The notes: generated by a model from the letters alone, not told the origin. A DNA stretch of 64,000 nt from Pseudomonas putida (GCF_002741075.1 NZ_CP016634.1:4888501-4952500); one strand, 5' to 3'. Counted from the stretch's first letter, positions 29,964 through 41,222 are shown. Program-made: numbers and translations.

Positions 29964-30031
29964 TTCGTAGCGGGCAAACCCGCCCCACAGGGTTCGGCTG
30001 GATCCTGTGGGAGGCGGGATACCCGTAGAAG
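29964..30031. repeat. REP pair between gcvH and gcvP
   Basis: TCGTAGCGGGCAAACCCGCC with CCACAGGG (from 29965) and the inverted CCTGTGGGAGGCGGGATACC (from 30004). Both arms carry substitutions. It lies inside an operon, so it may set the relative amounts of gcvH and gcvP mRNA; that is inference. Confidence 0.8.
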
Positions 30032-30033
30032 AC

Positions 30034-30417
30034 TTATTCGCCGATGGCCGCCTGGTAGCCAGCAGCGTCGAGCAGCTTTTCCAGGTCGGCCGGGTTGCTT
30101 GGCTTGAGCTTGAAGATCCAGGCGTCGTAGGGTTCTTCATTGAGCTGCTCAGGGCTGTCGGCCAGCGCTTCGTTGACCGCGATGACTTCACCGGCCACAG
30201 GGGCGTAGATGTCCGAAGCGGCCTTGACCGACTCGACCACACCCGCGGCGTCGCCTGCGGCAAACACCTTGCCCACTTCTGCCAGTTCGACGAACACCAC
30301 ATCACCCAAGGCTTGCTGGGCATGATCGCTGATACCGACGGTCACGCTGCCGTCTGCTTCCAGGCGCGCCCACTCGTGGCTTTCGGCAAAACGCAGTTCG
30401 GCGGGGATATTGCTCAT
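30034..30417 (-). CDS. gcvH: Glycine cleavage system H protein
   Basis: Lipoyl carrier of the glycine cleavage system, 127 residues, starting [19 protein letters not shown]. The lipoylated lysine lies in [19 protein letters not shown] at about residue 64. Length and motifs are fully typical. It is 47 bases downstream of gcvT. Confidence 0.96.
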   Translation of the reverse strand: MSNIPAELRFAESHEWARLEADGSVTVGISDHAQQALGDVVFVELAEVGKVFAAGDAAGVVESVKAASDIYAPVAGEVIAVNEALADSPEQLNEEPYDAWIFKLKPSNPADLEKLLDAAGYQAAIGE

Positions 30418-30464
30418 CTGTTGTATTCCTCGATTGGCTCAGCGGTCAGCCCGCCGGTAATTGT

Positions 30465-31547
30465 TCAGATCAGAATCTTTCCATGGCGCACGAAGGTCGG
30501 TTTGACCACCCGCACCGGATACCACTTGCCACGAATCTCCACCTCGGCACGCTCACCCGTGGCCATGGGCACACGCGCCAAGGCGATGGATTTGCTCAGC
30601 GTAGGCGAGAAACTACCACTGGTGATCTCCCCTTCGCCAATCCCGGCTACCCGCACCACCTGATGGGCACGCAGTACGCCACGCTCCTCCAGCACCAGGC
30701 CGACCAGTTTCTCCTGCACGCCCTGCTCGATTTCCGCGAGCAGGCCCGAACGGCCGATGAAGTCGCGCTCGGCCGGTTCCCAGGCAATGCTCCAGCCCAG
30801 GTTGGAGGTCAGCGGCGTATGGCTTTCGTCGATGTCCTGGCCGTAGAGGTTCATGCCGGCTTCCAGGCGCAACGTGTCGCGCGCACCGAGGCCGCTGGGG
30901 GCGATGCCAGCACCGACGAGGTCGTTGAAGAAAGCGGGGGCCTGCTGGCCGGGGAAGATGATCTCCAGGCCGTCCTCGCCGGTATAGCCAGTCCGGGCGA
31001 TGAACCAGTCACCTTCGGCGACGCCTTCGAAGGGGCGCAGTTCGCGGACCAGCGCGGCGCGCGAGGCACTGAGCAGTTGGGCGACTTTTTCGCGGGCATG
31101 CGGGCCCTGGATGGCGAGGATGGCAAGCTCGGAGCGCTCGACGAAATTGATGGCAAAGCCGGCACTCTGCGCCTGAAGCCAGGTCAGGACCTTGTCGCGG
31201 GTGGCGGCGTTGGCCACCAGGCGATAGCCGATTTCGGTGCGGTAGGCGATCAGGTCGTCGAGGACGCCACCGTCAGCGGCAAGCAGTGGGCTGTAAAGCG
31301 CCTTGCCAGGACTGCCCAGACGGGCCACATCGTTGGCCAGCAAACGCTGCAGCCAGGGCGTGGCTTGGTCACCGGCAACGTCAATGACAGTCATGTGGGA
31401 TACATCGAAGACGCCGCAGTCACTGCGCACCTGATGGTGCTCCTCGACTTGCGAACCGTAGTGCAGGGGCATGTCCCAACCACCGAAATCGACCATCTTG
31501 GCGCCGAGCGCCAGGTGCAGGTCATACAGAGGCGTACGCTGTCCCAT
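30465..31547 (-). CDS. gcvT: Glycine cleavage system aminomethyltransferase T protein
   Basis: Tetrahydrofolate-dependent enzyme that frees ammonia from the aminomethyl-lipoyl carrier and forms 5,10-methylene-THF; 360 residues. The start [20 protein letters not shown] is marked by AAGGAG six bases before the ATG; an upstream frame to 31655 is discarded. Visible marks are FDVSHM near residue 50, [13 protein letters not shown], and the C-terminal [12 protein letters not shown]. It is the first gene of gcvTHP. I found no glycine-riboswitch-like structure in the 126 bases upstream. Confidence 0.95.
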   Translation of the reverse strand: MGQRTPLYDLHLALGAKMVDFGGWDMPLHYGSQVEEHHQVRSDCGVFDVSHMTVIDVAGDQATPWLQRLLANDVARLGSPGKALYSPLLAADGGVLDDLIAYRTEIGYRLVANAATRDKVLTWLQAQSAGFAINFVERSELAILAIQGPHAREKVAQLLSASRAALVRELRPFEGVAEGDWFIARTGYTGEDGLEIIFPGQQAPAFFNDLVGAGIAPSGLGARDTLRLEAGMNLYGQDIDESHTPLTSNLGWSIAWEPAERDFIGRSGLLAEIEQGVQEKLVGLVLEERGVLRAHQVVRVAGIGEGEITSGSFSPTLSKSIALARVPMATGERAEVEIRGKWYPVRVVKPTFVRHGKILI

Positions 31548-31673
31548 GGGTTTCTCCTTCCGGGCGTGGCGAGGCAGCGGCGATCGGCGACGTTGATTCG
31601 TCACCTGATCTTGTTCAGGACCCGCCGCAGCGAATGCCGCGCATTGTAGCCGCAAGGGCGAAGCCTGGCACCC

Positions 31674-33296
31674 TCAGTGATGATGCCCAGGTCGCCGGGC
31701 TGAGCGGCGGATCAGCCCGATGACTGGCAACAGGCCGACCAGCACCAGCGTCAGCGCTGGCAGCGACGCACGTGCCCATTCCCCTTCGCTGGTCATCTCG
31801 AACACCCTGACGGCGAGGGTGTCCCAGCCGAACGGTCGCATCAGCAGCGTCGCCGGCATCTCCTTGAGCACATCGACGAATACCAGCAGCGCCGCACTCA
31901 GGGCCCCTGGCACCAGCAACGGGAGATACACCTTGAAAAACAATCTCACGCCTCCGACCCCAAGACTGCGCGAAGCCTCCGGCAGTGACGGCCTGATGCG
32001 CTCCAGGCTGCTTTCCAACGGGCCATAGGCCACGGCCATGAAGCGCACCAGATAGGCCAGCAGCAAAGCCGAGAGGCTGCCCAGCAACAAGGGTTTTCCG
32101 GCGCCACCCATCCACCGGGACAGGGGTACTACCCACTGGTTGTCCAGATAGCTGAAGGCAAGCATGATCGACACGGCCAGCACCGAACCCGGCAGGGCAT
32201 AGCCCAGGTTGGCCAACCCCACCCCGGCGCGAATGGCGCCTGTGGGCGACTGGCGCCGCGCAAAGGCCAGCAGCAAGGCCACGCTGACCGTGATCAAGGC
32301 GGCCATGGCACCCAGGTAGAGGGTGTGCAGGACGAGGCCGATGTACCGCTCGTCCAAGTCATGCCGGCCCCGCTGCCAGAACCACACCAGCAATTGCAGC
32401 AACGGGATGACGAAGGCACAGGCGAACACCAGCAGGCACCACGCGGTAGCGGCCAGCGCCTTGACGCCGTGCAGGTGATAGAGCGCCTGCCCTCGCGGCC
32501 GCTCGTTGCCATGGCGGGTCGCGCCGCGGGCCCGGCGCTCGCCGTACAGCACCAGTATCACCACCAGCAGCAACAGGCTGGCCAGTTGCGCCGCACTGGA
32601 AAGGCTGAAGAAGCCATACCAGGTCTTGTAGATAGCCGTGGTGAAGGTATCGAAGTTGAACACCGCAACAGCGCCGAAATCCGCCAGGGTCTCCATGAGA
32701 GCCAAGGCGATGCCCGCACCGATGGCGGGCCGGGCCATGGGCAGCGCCACACGCCAGAACGCCTGCAGCGGCGACAGTCCAAGCACGCGCGCCGCCTCCA
32801 TCAACCCCTTGCCCTGGGCCAGGAAGGCGCTACGCGCCAGCAGGTAGACATAGGGGTAGAACACCAGCACCAGCACGGTGATCACACCGCCAGTAGAACG
32901 TACCCGTGGTAGTCGCAGAGGACCGAACACCTCGCGCAGGGCCGTTTGCACGGGGCCGGCGAAATCGAGCAGGCCGACGAAGACGAATGCCAGCACGTAG
33001 GCCGGGATGGCGAAGGGCAGCATCAGCGCCCAGTCCAGCCAGCGCCTACCGGGAAACTGGCAAAGGCTGGTCAGCCAGGCCAGGCTCACGCCCAGTAACG
33101 TCACGCCCGCCCCCACCCCCAGCACCAGCGTGAGCGTGTTGCCCAGCAAGCGGCTCATCTGGGTGTCGAGCAGGTGCGACCAGATCTGCATGTCGACCGA
33201 CTGCCAGGACAGCACCAGGACGCTCAGGGGCAACAGCACCAAGGCGGCGACAAGAAAGACCGGGAGGTACCAGCGGCGTTGGGGGGTGTGGGGCAA
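31674..33296 (-). CDS. Iron(III) ABC transporter permease (FbpB/SfuB type, fused double domain)
   Basis: Inner-membrane permease of an iron(III) importer, about 540 residues with some twelve membrane segments, the two-domain type. Two ATPase-contact loops are seen: MEAARVLGLSPLQAFW in the first half and EASRSLGVGGVRLFF in the second. The start is uncertain: there is no in-frame ATG near the first helix. TTG at 33296 is my choice, with AGAG a few bases before; the frame runs to a GTG at 33359 that lies inside a REP unit and is unlikely. Its binding protein is the next gene upstream. No ATPase gene is adjacent. Confidence 0.85.
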   Translation of the reverse strand: MPHTPQRRWYLPVFLVAALVLLPLSVLVLSWQSVDMQIWSHLLDTQMSRLLGNTLTLVLGVGAGVTLLGVSLAWLTSLCQFPGRRWLDWALMLPFAIPAYVLAFVFVGLLDFAGPVQTALREVFGPLRLPRVRSTGGVITVLVLVFYPYVYLLARSAFLAQGKGLMEAARVLGLSPLQAFWRVALPMARPAIGAGIALALMETLADFGAVAVFNFDTFTTAIYKTWYGFFSLSSAAQLASLLLLVVILVLYGERRARGATRHGNERPRGQALYHLHGVKALAATAWCLLVFACAFVIPLLQLLVWFWQRGRHDLDERYIGLVLHTLYLGAMAALITVSVALLLAFARRQSPTGAIRAGVGLANLGYALPGSVLAVSIMLAFSYLDNQWVVPLSRWMGGAGKPLLLGSLSALLLAYLVRFMAVAYGPLESSLERIRPSLPEASRSLGVGGVRLFFKVYLPLLVPGALSAALLVFVDVLKEMPATLLMRPFGWDTLAVRVFEMTSEGEWARASLPALTLVLVGLLPVIGLIRRSARRPGHHH

Positions 33297-33334
33297 GGCG
33301 AACGTCTCTGTGCTGATGGCGACCGCTGCGCGGT

Positions 33335-33407
33335 CATTCGCGGGTAAACCCGCCCCCACAGGGTTCGCAGCGGTGTTCCTGTGGGAGCGGGTTCACCCGC
33401 GAAAGGG
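33335..33407. repeat. REP pair between iron-binding protein and permease genes
   Basis: ATTCGCGGGTAAACCCGCCC with CCACAGGG from 33335, and the inverted CCTGTGGGAGCGGGTTCACC from 33379. It separates two genes of one transport system. Confidence 0.85.
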
Positions 33408-33439
33408 CCTTGCAGGCCCTGAAGGATAAAGTCTGGGGC

Positions 33440-34441
33440 TTAGTTCCAGCCAGCCCGGTCCATCAAGCGAATGGCTTCGGCCTGGCGCTTGCCGGCCACT
33501 TCCACCGGGATGCTGTCGGCCTTGAAACTACCCCAGGCCGCGACTTCGTCGGAAGGCTTGACCTTCGGGTTGGCCGGGAACTCCTGGTTGATATCGGCGA
33601 ACAGCTTCTGCGCCTCGACGCCAGTCATCCATTCGACCAGCTTCTTCGCCGCCTCCGGGTGCGGCGCGTGCTTGGTCAGGCCGATGCCCGACAGGTTGAC
33701 GTGCACGCCACGGTCACCCTGGTTGGGCCAGAACAGCTTGACCGGCAGGTTGGGCTTTTCCTTGTGCAGGCGACCGTAATAGTAAGTGTTGACGATGCCC
33801 ACATCACACTGGCCGGCCTCGATGGCCTGGAGCACGGCAGTGTCGTCGGAGAACACATCGGTGGACAGGTTGTTGACCCAACCCTTGATGATCTCCTCGG
33901 TCTTGGCCTCACCGTGGTTCTCGATCAGGGTGGCAGTGAGCGACTGGTTGTAGACCTTCTTGGCCGTGCGCAGGCACAGACGGCCTTCCCATTGCTTCTC
34001 GGCCAGGGCTTCGTAGGTGGTCAGTTCGTGGGGTTTGACCCGTTCGGTGGAATAGGCAATGGTACGCGCGCGCAGGCTCAGGCCTGTCCAGTCGTGGGAC
34101 GAGGCGCGGTACTGGGAAGGGATGTTCTGGTCGATGACGTCCGACTTGATCGGTTGCAGGATGCCCATCTGCTCAGCCTGCCAGAGGTTGCCGGCATCGA
34201 CGGTGAGTAGCAGGTCCGCCACGCCGTTCTCACCCTCGGCCTTGATGCGCTGCATCAGCGGGGCTTCCTTGTCGGTGATGAACTTGATCTTGACGCCGGT
34301 CTTGGCGGTGTAGGCATCGAATACCGGCTTGATCAACTCGTCGATGCGCGAGGAGTACACCACCACTTCATCCGCCGCCTGGGCGGTACCGCCAAACAGG
34401 GTCAGGGCCAGGGCGGCCAATAGGGGCTTGCGTGGCAACAT
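33440..34441 (-). CDS. Periplasmic iron(III)-binding protein (FbpA/HitA type)
   Basis: Periplasmic receptor of 333 residues. A signal peptide [20 protein letters not shown] is cleaved after AQA. The mature protein begins [18 protein letters not shown]. The paired tyrosines that bind ferric ion are in [14 protein letters not shown] near residue 220. It lies upstream of the permease gene with a REP pair between them. The missing ATPase must be supplied from elsewhere. I see no clear Fur box in the short upstream gap. Confidence 0.9.
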   Translation of the reverse strand: MLPRKPLLAALALTLFGGTAQAADEVVVYSSRIDELIKPVFDAYTAKTGVKIKFITDKEAPLMQRIKAEGENGVADLLLTVDAGNLWQAEQMGILQPIKSDVIDQNIPSQYRASSHDWTGLSLRARTIAYSTERVKPHELTTYEALAEKQWEGRLCLRTAKKVYNQSLTATLIENHGEAKTEEIIKGWVNNLSTDVFSDDTAVLQAIEAGQCDVGIVNTYYYGRLHKEKPNLPVKLFWPNQGDRGVHVNLSGIGLTKHAPHPEAAKKLVEWMTGVEAQKLFADINQEFPANPKVKPSDEVAAWGSFKADSIPVEVAGKRQAEAIRLMDRAGWN

Positions 34442-34545
34442 CGGGGTCTTCCTCGCTGAGTTGAAAGGTGCAAATGGTAGTGAATCCCATTTTCCACCTC
34501 ACCTGTGCAGACGTTACCGAATGTTGCCAGGGTCGTGATGTGCCC

Positions 34546-35769
34546 TCAGGCCTTGGCCAACTCCGGTAGATCCCCGGACAACCCCAGCGCCTGACGCACG
34601 AACAACGCCTTGGCCTCAGGCATCTGCTCCACCAGCTTCAGCCCGCTGTTGCGCAACCAGCGCAACGGCAGTGGATTAGCCTGGAACAAGCGCTCGAAGC
34701 CCTCCATCGCCGCCATCAACGCCAGGTTATGCGGCATGCGTCGACGCTCGAAGCGGCTCAACACCTTCACATCGGCCAGCCGTTCACCACGCTCACAGGC
34801 ACGCTCCAGCTCCTCGGCCAGCACGGCGGCATCCAGAAAGCCCAGATTCACGCCCTGCCCGGCGAGCGGGTGGATGGTGTGTGCGGCATCCCCGATCAGC
34901 GCCAGCCCCTCGTCCACATAACGCTTGGCATGGCGCTGGCGCAGCGGCACGCAAACCCGCGGGTCGGCACTCAACACTTCACCTAGGCGCCCCTCGAAGG
35001 CACGGCCGAGCGCCTCGCAGAAGGCTGGATCGTCCAGGGCCATGAGCTTCTCGGCCTGCTCAGGCGTGGTCGACCAGACGATCGAGCACCAGGCCTGCTC
35101 GTCATCCTGCGACAGCGGCAGGAATGCCAGCGGCCCTTCGTCGGTGAAGCGCTGCCAGGCCGTGGCCCGGTGCGCCTCGCTGCAGCGCACGCTGGTGACG
35201 ATGGCGTGGTGCAGGTAATCCCACTCACGGGTCGCACAACCGGTCAGCTTGCGTACCGCGGAGTTGGCGCCATCGGCGGCCACCACCAGCGGCGCACGCA
35301 GGGTCCGGCCATCGGCCAGAGTCAGTAGCCATTCATCGCCGGAGCGGCGCATCTGCTCCAGGCGAGCATTGGGCAGCAGGCCGACGTCACTGTCGTGCAG
35401 GCGCTCCAGCAGACCATCCTGCACTACCCGGTTTTCGACGATATGGCCGAGCACCTGGGCATGCACGCTGGCTGCCGAGAAGTGGATCTGCCCCGTACCG
35501 CTGCCATCCCAGACGTGCACGTCCGAGTATGGCGAAACACGCCGCGCGGCGATGCCCTCCCAGGCGCCCAGGCGCTCGAGGATGCGCTGGCTGGCCGCCG
35601 ACAGGGCACTGACCCTGGGCTCGAACGCCCCCTGGGCATCGAAGGGTCTGACCGACAGCGGGCTGCCATCGAGCAGAAGAATTTCCAGGCCGCTGTGGCG
35701 CAAGGCCAACGCCAGGGCGCTGCCGACCATACCGGCACCGACAATCAATAGATCTGCGCGCATTTCCAT
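34546..35769 (-). CDS. FAD-dependent ubiquinone biosynthesis hydroxylase (UbiI/VisC type)
   Basis: Flavoprotein monooxygenase of 407 residues. The dinucleotide-binding GAGMVGSALALAL lies near the N-terminus and the second FAD motif GDAAHTIHPLAGQGVNLG near residue 285. In Pseudomonas this position holds visC/ubiI, C5-hydroxylase of the ubiquinone pathway; the related UbiH is encoded two genes upstream on the same strand. The start could be M1 or M3. It is separated by three bases from the DUF4442 gene, so they form one operon. Confidence 0.87.
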   Translation of the reverse strand: MEMRADLLIVGAGMVGSALALALRHSGLEILLLDGSPLSVRPFDAQGAFEPRVSALSAASQRILERLGAWEGIAARRVSPYSDVHVWDGSGTGQIHFSAASVHAQVLGHIVENRVVQDGLLERLHDSDVGLLPNARLEQMRRSGDEWLLTLADGRTLRAPLVVAADGANSAVRKLTGCATREWDYLHHAIVTSVRCSEAHRATAWQRFTDEGPLAFLPLSQDDEQAWCSIVWSTTPEQAEKLMALDDPAFCEALGRAFEGRLGEVLSADPRVCVPLRQRHAKRYVDEGLALIGDAAHTIHPLAGQGVNLGFLDAAVLAEELERACERGERLADVKVLSRFERRRMPHNLALMAAMEGFERLFQANPLPLRWLRNSGLKLVEQMPEAKALFVRQALGLSGDLPELAKA

Positions 35770-35772
35770 GCC

Positions 35773-36255
35773 TTACGCCTGCCTCGCTTGCGGCTTGAGC
35801 CGCACATAAAGGGTTTTATCGACCCGCGCCACCAGCTCGCCGGCACCGTCGCGGATATCGACCTGCAAACGAGGCAGGTACTTCTTGCCGCTGGCGGTCT
35901 GCTGGCGAATGTCCTCCAACAACGCGTCATCGACATGGAACTCGGCGAACACCGGGCCTTTGCCGGGTGCGATGAAGTCGATGCTGGCGGCCTTGTCCCA
36001 GACGATGTACTCACGCCCGAGGCGCTCGATCAGCAACAACATGTAGAAAGGATCGACCATCGAATAGAGACTGCCGCCGAACTGGGTGCCGACATAGTTG
36101 CGGTTCCAGCGGGTGAGCTTCATGCGCACCCGGATGCTGCGCATGTCCGGGCTGATGTGCTGCACGCGGATACCGGCGCCCACGTAGGGCGGGTAAAGGT
36201 TGAGCAACCACCGCAGCATGCGGGCCTTGCGGGCGAGCCTGCGCGAATCGCTCAT
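35773..36255 (-). CDS. DUF4442 hotdog-fold protein, thioesterase-like
   Basis: A 160-residue protein, MSDSRRLARKARMLRWLLNL. Residues 25-150 fit the DUF4442 hotdog domain: PPYVGAGIRV, the long helix YVGTQFGGSLYSMVDPFY, and KAASIDFIAPGKGPV. Such proteins resemble acyl-CoA thioesterases but the substrate is unknown. It overlaps ubiH by four bases and nearly touches the UbiI-type gene, hinting at a membrane-lipid or quinone-linked role. Confidence 0.78.
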   Translation of the reverse strand: MSDSRRLARKARMLRWLLNLYPPYVGAGIRVQHISPDMRSIRVRMKLTRWNRNYVGTQFGGSLYSMVDPFYMLLLIERLGREYIVWDKAASIDFIAPGKGPVFAEFHVDDALLEDIRQQTASGKKYLPRLQVDIRDGAGELVARVDKTLYVRLKPQARQA

Positions 36256-37447
36256 GCGCGGCCTCGCGGATCGGGACGTGTGCCCAGCCCCATGGCCTGA
36301 CGGGCAAACCAGCGCTTGGCCGGCGGCAGCAGGTCCAGGCCGAGCAGCCCGAGGTTACGACTGGCCGCCAGCAAGGGCTGGCTGCTGCCGAACAAACGGG
36401 TGACCTGATCGGAGAAGCCAATGGTCATGGCCTGGTCCAACTGCTGGCGCTGATGGTAGGCCTGCAACGTGGCCAGATCACCAAGCGGCTGCGGCCCGGC
36501 CAGCAAGGCCTCGGCCAGCGACTGCACGTCACGCAGCGACAGGTTGAAGCCCTGCCCTGCGATCGGATGCAGGCTGTGGGCCGCGTTACCCAACACCACC
36601 AGATGCGGGCGCACCTGCTCCTGGGCTTCGATCAACGCAAGCGGATACAGATGGCGCCCCCCCACCTGGCGCAGGGCGCCCAGGCGGTAGCCGAACACGC
36701 CCTGCAGTTCACGCAGGAAGCTGCGCTCGTCGATCTCGGCCAGACGCTGGGCGTCCATCCCCTGCCGGGTCCAGACCAGCGCACAACGGTTCTCCGGCAG
36801 CGGCAGCAAGGCCATCGGTCCCTGCTCGGTGAAACGCTCGAAGGCCTGGCCGCGGTGGGCTTCACCCGGGGTGATGTTGGCGATCAGTGCGCTTTGCTCA
36901 TAAGGGGTACGGCGGACATGAATGCCCAACTGTTCGCGCAAGCCCGAGCGGCCACCGTCGGCGAGCACCGCAAGGTCGCACTCAAGGCTGGTGTCGTCGT
37001 CCAACAGCAGGCGGTAGCCGCCGCCGATGGCCTGCATGGTCTTGACCTCGGCCGGGCAGCGCCAGCTCACCACATCGGCATCCAGGCTCTGCCACAGGCA
37101 CTGGCCAAGCCAGGCGTTCTCCACGACATAGCCGAGCGCCGGCACGCCCTCCTCGATCGCATCCAGGCGGGTCGCGCCGAAGCGGCCTCGGTCGGAGACC
37201 TGGATCTGACTGATCGGCTCAGCGCGTTGGCTGATCACCTGCCACAGGCCTAGGTGCTCATAAATTTGCCGCGTGCCATAGGACAATGCCGAGGAGCGGG
37301 CATCATAGCTGGGCTGGAAGCTGTGTCCCGGGGCAAAGGGTTCGATCAGCATGATCTTCCAGCCCCGCGCCTTGGCACCGGCCTGCAGCGCCAAAGCCAG
37401 GCTGGCGCCAACCAGTCCACCCCCGATGATCGCCAGATTGACCCGGT

Positions 37448-37451
<4 letters not shown>
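36252..37451 (-). CDS. ubiH: 2-octaprenyl-6-methoxyphenol hydroxylase UbiH
   Basis: FAD monooxygenase of ubiquinone synthesis, 399 residues. GGGLVGASLALAL near the N-terminus binds ADP of FAD; GNAAHSLHPIAGQGFNLSLRD near residue 290 is the second motif, and SALSYGTRQIYEHLGLW is family-typical. Its start overlaps the pepP stop by four bases, and its stop overlaps the DUF4442 start, so pepP-ubiH-DUF4442-ubiI form one chain. This is the known Pseudomonas and E. coli arrangement. Confidence 0.92.
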
Positions 37452-38782
<1,331 letters not shown>

Positions 38783-38801
38783 GGGCAGGACCCCCGGGGT
38801 A

Positions 38802-39356
38802 TCAGTGCAGCGATGGCTTGGGTGCGGGCGCGGCGGGTTTGGCCAGCTCGGTGTACAGCAGCAGCGGGGCGACGCGCAGGTACTCCATGACCTCCATGTA
38901 GTCGCTCTCGCCGTCCTCGGACTCTTCGAGTGCGTCCTGGACCTGGGAAATGGCCACCAGGTCCTGCAGGACTTCCTTGGCTTCCTCGGAAAGCTCCTTG
39001 CCACCGGCATTGAGGCCGAAACCTGTGATGAAGCCCTGGCACCATTGGCCCAGGGCGGTGGCGCGTTCGGTCAGCGGGGCGTCGTCGCCCGGCAGCAGCA
39101 GGACGATGGCGATGTCCTCGCCAGTGAGTTCGGCCTTGACCATTTCCTGCAGGCCGAGCAATGCGGCGCGCACGGCGTCCACAGGCTCGTTCTCCAGCGC
39201 ACCGGCGGCGTCGGCCAGCCAGGAATCGGCGTCGAAGCCCGCACCGGCGCAGCTGCGACCGATCAGCAGGCCGTGCAGTTCGGCCGGGGAGACAGGATGG
39301 CCATTGCTGGAAAGCAGCGTGGCGAAGGCGGTGTAGGGCGATTGGGTATTGGGCAT
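38802..39356 (-). CDS. YgfB/YecA (UPF0149) family protein
   Basis: A 184-residue protein beginning [20 protein letters not shown]. The middle segment [15 protein letters not shown] and the acidic end fit UPF0149, which is always just upstream of pepP in Pseudomonas and E. coli (ygfB). In P. aeruginosa YgfB has been linked to beta-lactam resistance through control of ampDh3. It is the first gene of the minus-strand chain to ubiI and is divergent from the ZapB-like gene. Confidence 0.88.
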   Translation of the reverse strand: MPNTQSPYTAFATLLSSNGHPVSPAELHGLLIGRSCAGAGFDADSWLADAAGALENEPVDAVRAALLGLQEMVKAELTGEDIAIVLLLPGDDAPLTERATALGQWCQGFITGFGLNAGGKELSEEAKEVLQDLVAISQVQDALEESEDGESDYMEVMEYLRVAPLLLYTELAKPAAPAPKPSLH

Positions 39357-39500
39357 GGGCAGCTAGGCGCCAGGCGGCGCAATGACTAGAATGAAGACCT
39401 TGTATCCTAGCACCGGCAGGCGCGCCAAGACCATCCGCACTGGCTGTACCGCCCCCGGAAGAGGCATGATCGCCAGGCAGTCAACGAGGGAGCGAATCGA

Positions 39501-39719
39501 GTGCAACCCATGCCAGAGAACGACCTGCAAGCACTGATGAGCCGATTCGAGTTGCTGATCGAGCGTGTCGAGCAACTAAAACGGCAAAATGCACTCCTAC
39601 TAGCGCAGGAAAAATCCTGGCGCGAGGAGCGCGCCCACCTCATCGAAAAGAACGAGATCGCAAGGCGCAAGGTCGAGTCGATGATTTTACGCCTCAAGGC
39701 CCTGGAGCAAGACTCATGA
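39501..39719 (+). CDS. Small coiled-coil protein, TIGR02449 family (ZapB-like)
   Basis: A 72-residue, almost entirely helical protein with heptad leucines (ELLIERVEQLKRQNALLLAQ). It is always found directly before zapA in pseudomonads. The start is either GTG at 39501, which has GGAG eight bases before it, or ATG at 39510; I chose the GTG for the ribosome site. Its stop overlaps the zapA start (ATGA). A role in cell division next to ZapA is inferred from context. Confidence 0.82.
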   Translation: MQPMPENDLQALMSRFELLIERVEQLKRQNALLLAQEKSWREERAHLIEKNEIARRKVESMILRLKALEQDS

Positions 39720-40033
39720 GTTCAAGCAATAGCGTCACCGTCCAGATCCTCGACAAGGAATATTCGATCATCTGCCCGCCGGAAGAACGCAACAACCTGG
39801 TCAGCGCCGCACGCTACCTGGATGGCAAGATGCGCGAGATCCGCAGCAGCGGCAAGGTGATCGGCGCGGATCGCATCGCGGTCATGGCAGCCCTGAACAT
39901 CACCCACGAGCTGCTGCACCGCCAGGAGCGTCCGGATGTCGCCGCAAGCGGCACCACACGTGAGCAAGTGCGAGACCTGCTGGAGCGGGTCGACCAAGCG
40001 TTGTCCGACGACGCGGATACCAAAATCGGCTGA
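39716..40033 (+). CDS. zapA: Cell division protein ZapA
   Basis: FtsZ-ring stabiliser of 105 residues. The N-terminal globular part reads VTVQILDKEYSIICPPEERN and LVSAARYLDGKMREIR; the C-terminal helix with heptads forms the tetramer stalk. It overlaps the preceding gene by four bases. The 6S RNA promoter begins within its 3' end. Confidence 0.92.
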   Translation: MSSSNSVTVQILDKEYSIICPPEERNNLVSAARYLDGKMREIRSSGKVIGADRIAVMAALNITHELLHRQERPDVAASGTTREQVRDLLERVDQALSDDADTKIG

Positions 40034-40051
40034 GATTGGTATACTGGCGCC

Positions 40052-40232
40052 ACTCCCTGGGGGATGCGCCAGTCGGTTATGTCCCTGAGCCGATACGCAC
40101 AACCACGGGGGTTGCACGCTGGGGCCGGTGTGCATGTCCGCCCGACGGAAAGCCTTAACGCCCCCTGCAATCTCCACCTTGAACTTTCGGGTTCAAGGGC
40201 TACACCGATAGCGGTCTTATCGGGGAGCCTGA
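40052..40232 (+). ncRNA. ssrS: 6S RNA
   Basis: Regulatory RNA that binds the sigma-70 RNA polymerase holoenzyme. It lies between zapA and the 5-formyl-THF cyclo-ligase gene, the conserved site in gamma-proteobacteria. A -10 box TATACT at 40040-40045 places the start near 40052. The 5' end (ACTCCCTGG) can pair with the 3' GGGGAGCCTG, and the centre CACAACCACGGGGGTTGCAC resembles the known bubble region. The ends are estimates within a few bases. Confidence 0.85.
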
Positions 40233-40310
40233 ATTCTTTCTTGTCCGCCAGCCCTGGTGGGCAAATCTCCGGTCGCTAAGGCGGCCGGCACATCTGGGAA
40301 CGCCTGTGCC

Positions 40311-40919
40311 ATGACCGACACCGCGCCGCTCACCCGCCCTCAACTACGCCGCCTGCTGCGCAATGCCCGTCGCGCACTGACACCCGCCCAACAACGTCAA
40401 GCCTCCCTCGGCCTATACCGCCAGTTGGCCCAGCATCCGTTGTTCCGCCGTGCCCGGCACATTGCCTTGTACCTACCCAATGATGGCGAGATCGATCCGC
40501 GCCTGTTGCTGCGCGAGGCCCAGCGACGCGGCAAGCGCATCTATCTGCCGGTGCTGCATGCCTGGCCGCGTACGCGCATGGTGTTCCAGCGTTTCGAGCG
40601 CGGCGAGAAGCTACGCCCCAACCGCTTCCGCATCCCTGAACCTGTGGTCGAACGCAAACGCCAGCGGCCGATCTGGTCATTGGACCTGATCCTGCTGCCC
40701 CTGGTGGGGTTCGACGAAGTGGGGGGGCGCCTGGGCATGGGTGGCGGTTTCTATGACCGCAGCCTGGCCTACCAGGCACGCCGCAAGGCATGGAAAAAAC
40801 CGCTGCTGCTGGGATTGGCCCATGAGTGCCAGAAGGTGGAGCGGTTGGCTCAGGCCAGTTGGGATGTTCCGCTCAAGGGGACGGTCTCGGACCGTGCCTG
40901 GTACCTGGCGCCGGCTTGA
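40311..40919 (+). CDS. 5-formyltetrahydrofolate cyclo-ligase
   Basis: ATP-dependent enzyme (ygfA/fau family) that converts 5-formyl-THF to 5,10-methenyl-THF; 202 residues. Visible are ARRALTPAQQ near the N-terminus, IALYLPNDGEIDPRLLL, and the C-terminal substrate/ATP motif GFDEVGGRLGMGGGFYDRSL. I chose ATG 40311 (MTDTAPLTRPQLRR); the frame from 40257 would run into the 6S region. It is directly downstream of 6S RNA, as usual. Confidence 0.92.
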   Translation: MTDTAPLTRPQLRRLLRNARRALTPAQQRQASLGLYRQLAQHPLFRRARHIALYLPNDGEIDPRLLLREAQRRGKRIYLPVLHAWPRTRMVFQRFERGEKLRPNRFRIPEPVVERKRQRPIWSLDLILLPLVGFDEVGGRLGMGGGFYDRSLAYQARRKAWKKPLLLGLAHECQKVERLAQASWDVPLKGTVSDRAWYLAPA

Positions 40920-40937
40920 GCGGCGCCTGAGGCCAGA

Positions 40938-41087
40938 TCAGCGCTGCGGCTGGGCGGGATCGACCGGCATCTGGTAGGCAGCGTCCACCTTGCGCTCAAG
41001 GAAATTCTGCGCATAACCGGTGGTGACGACACCCAGGCCAAAGATAAAGACCAGGATCCAGAGCAGGTCCGGTTTGCGTTGGTTCAT
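40938..41087 (-). CDS. Conserved small single-span membrane protein
   Basis: A 49-residue product, MNQRKPDLLWILVFIFGLGV, with one hydrophobic segment at about residues 8-26 followed by a polar tail that ends DPAQPQR. GGGG lies about ten bases upstream. Small proteins of this kind next to ygfA are common in Pseudomonas. The function is unknown. Confidence 0.65.
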   Translation of the reverse strand: MNQRKPDLLWILVFIFGLGVVTTGYAQNFLERKVDAAYQMPVDPAQPQR

Positions 41088-41207
41088 TGATGATTGCCCC
41101 CCTAGGCAAACAGTCAGGCTCGGCAACCTTCTTGGTGCTGCCGGAGCGTCAAGCTTAAAATCGGCGCATTTTCCGACAACCTGAGTCGACACGCAAACGT
41201 TGACGCC

Positions 41208-41222
41208 AACCGACTGTCGGTT
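41208..41222. promoter_or_regulatory. Perfect palindrome in a promoter-like spacer
   Basis: AACCGAC-T-GTCGGTT lies between TTGACG (41200-41205) and TAAATG (41222-41227), a 16-base spacing, upstream of the EVE-domain gene. It looks like an operator, but no regulator gene is near. Confidence 0.4.

Noticed and set aside
31548..31673. Glycine riboswitch before gcvT
   Set aside because: Only 126 bases are available and I could not find the paired aptamer stems.
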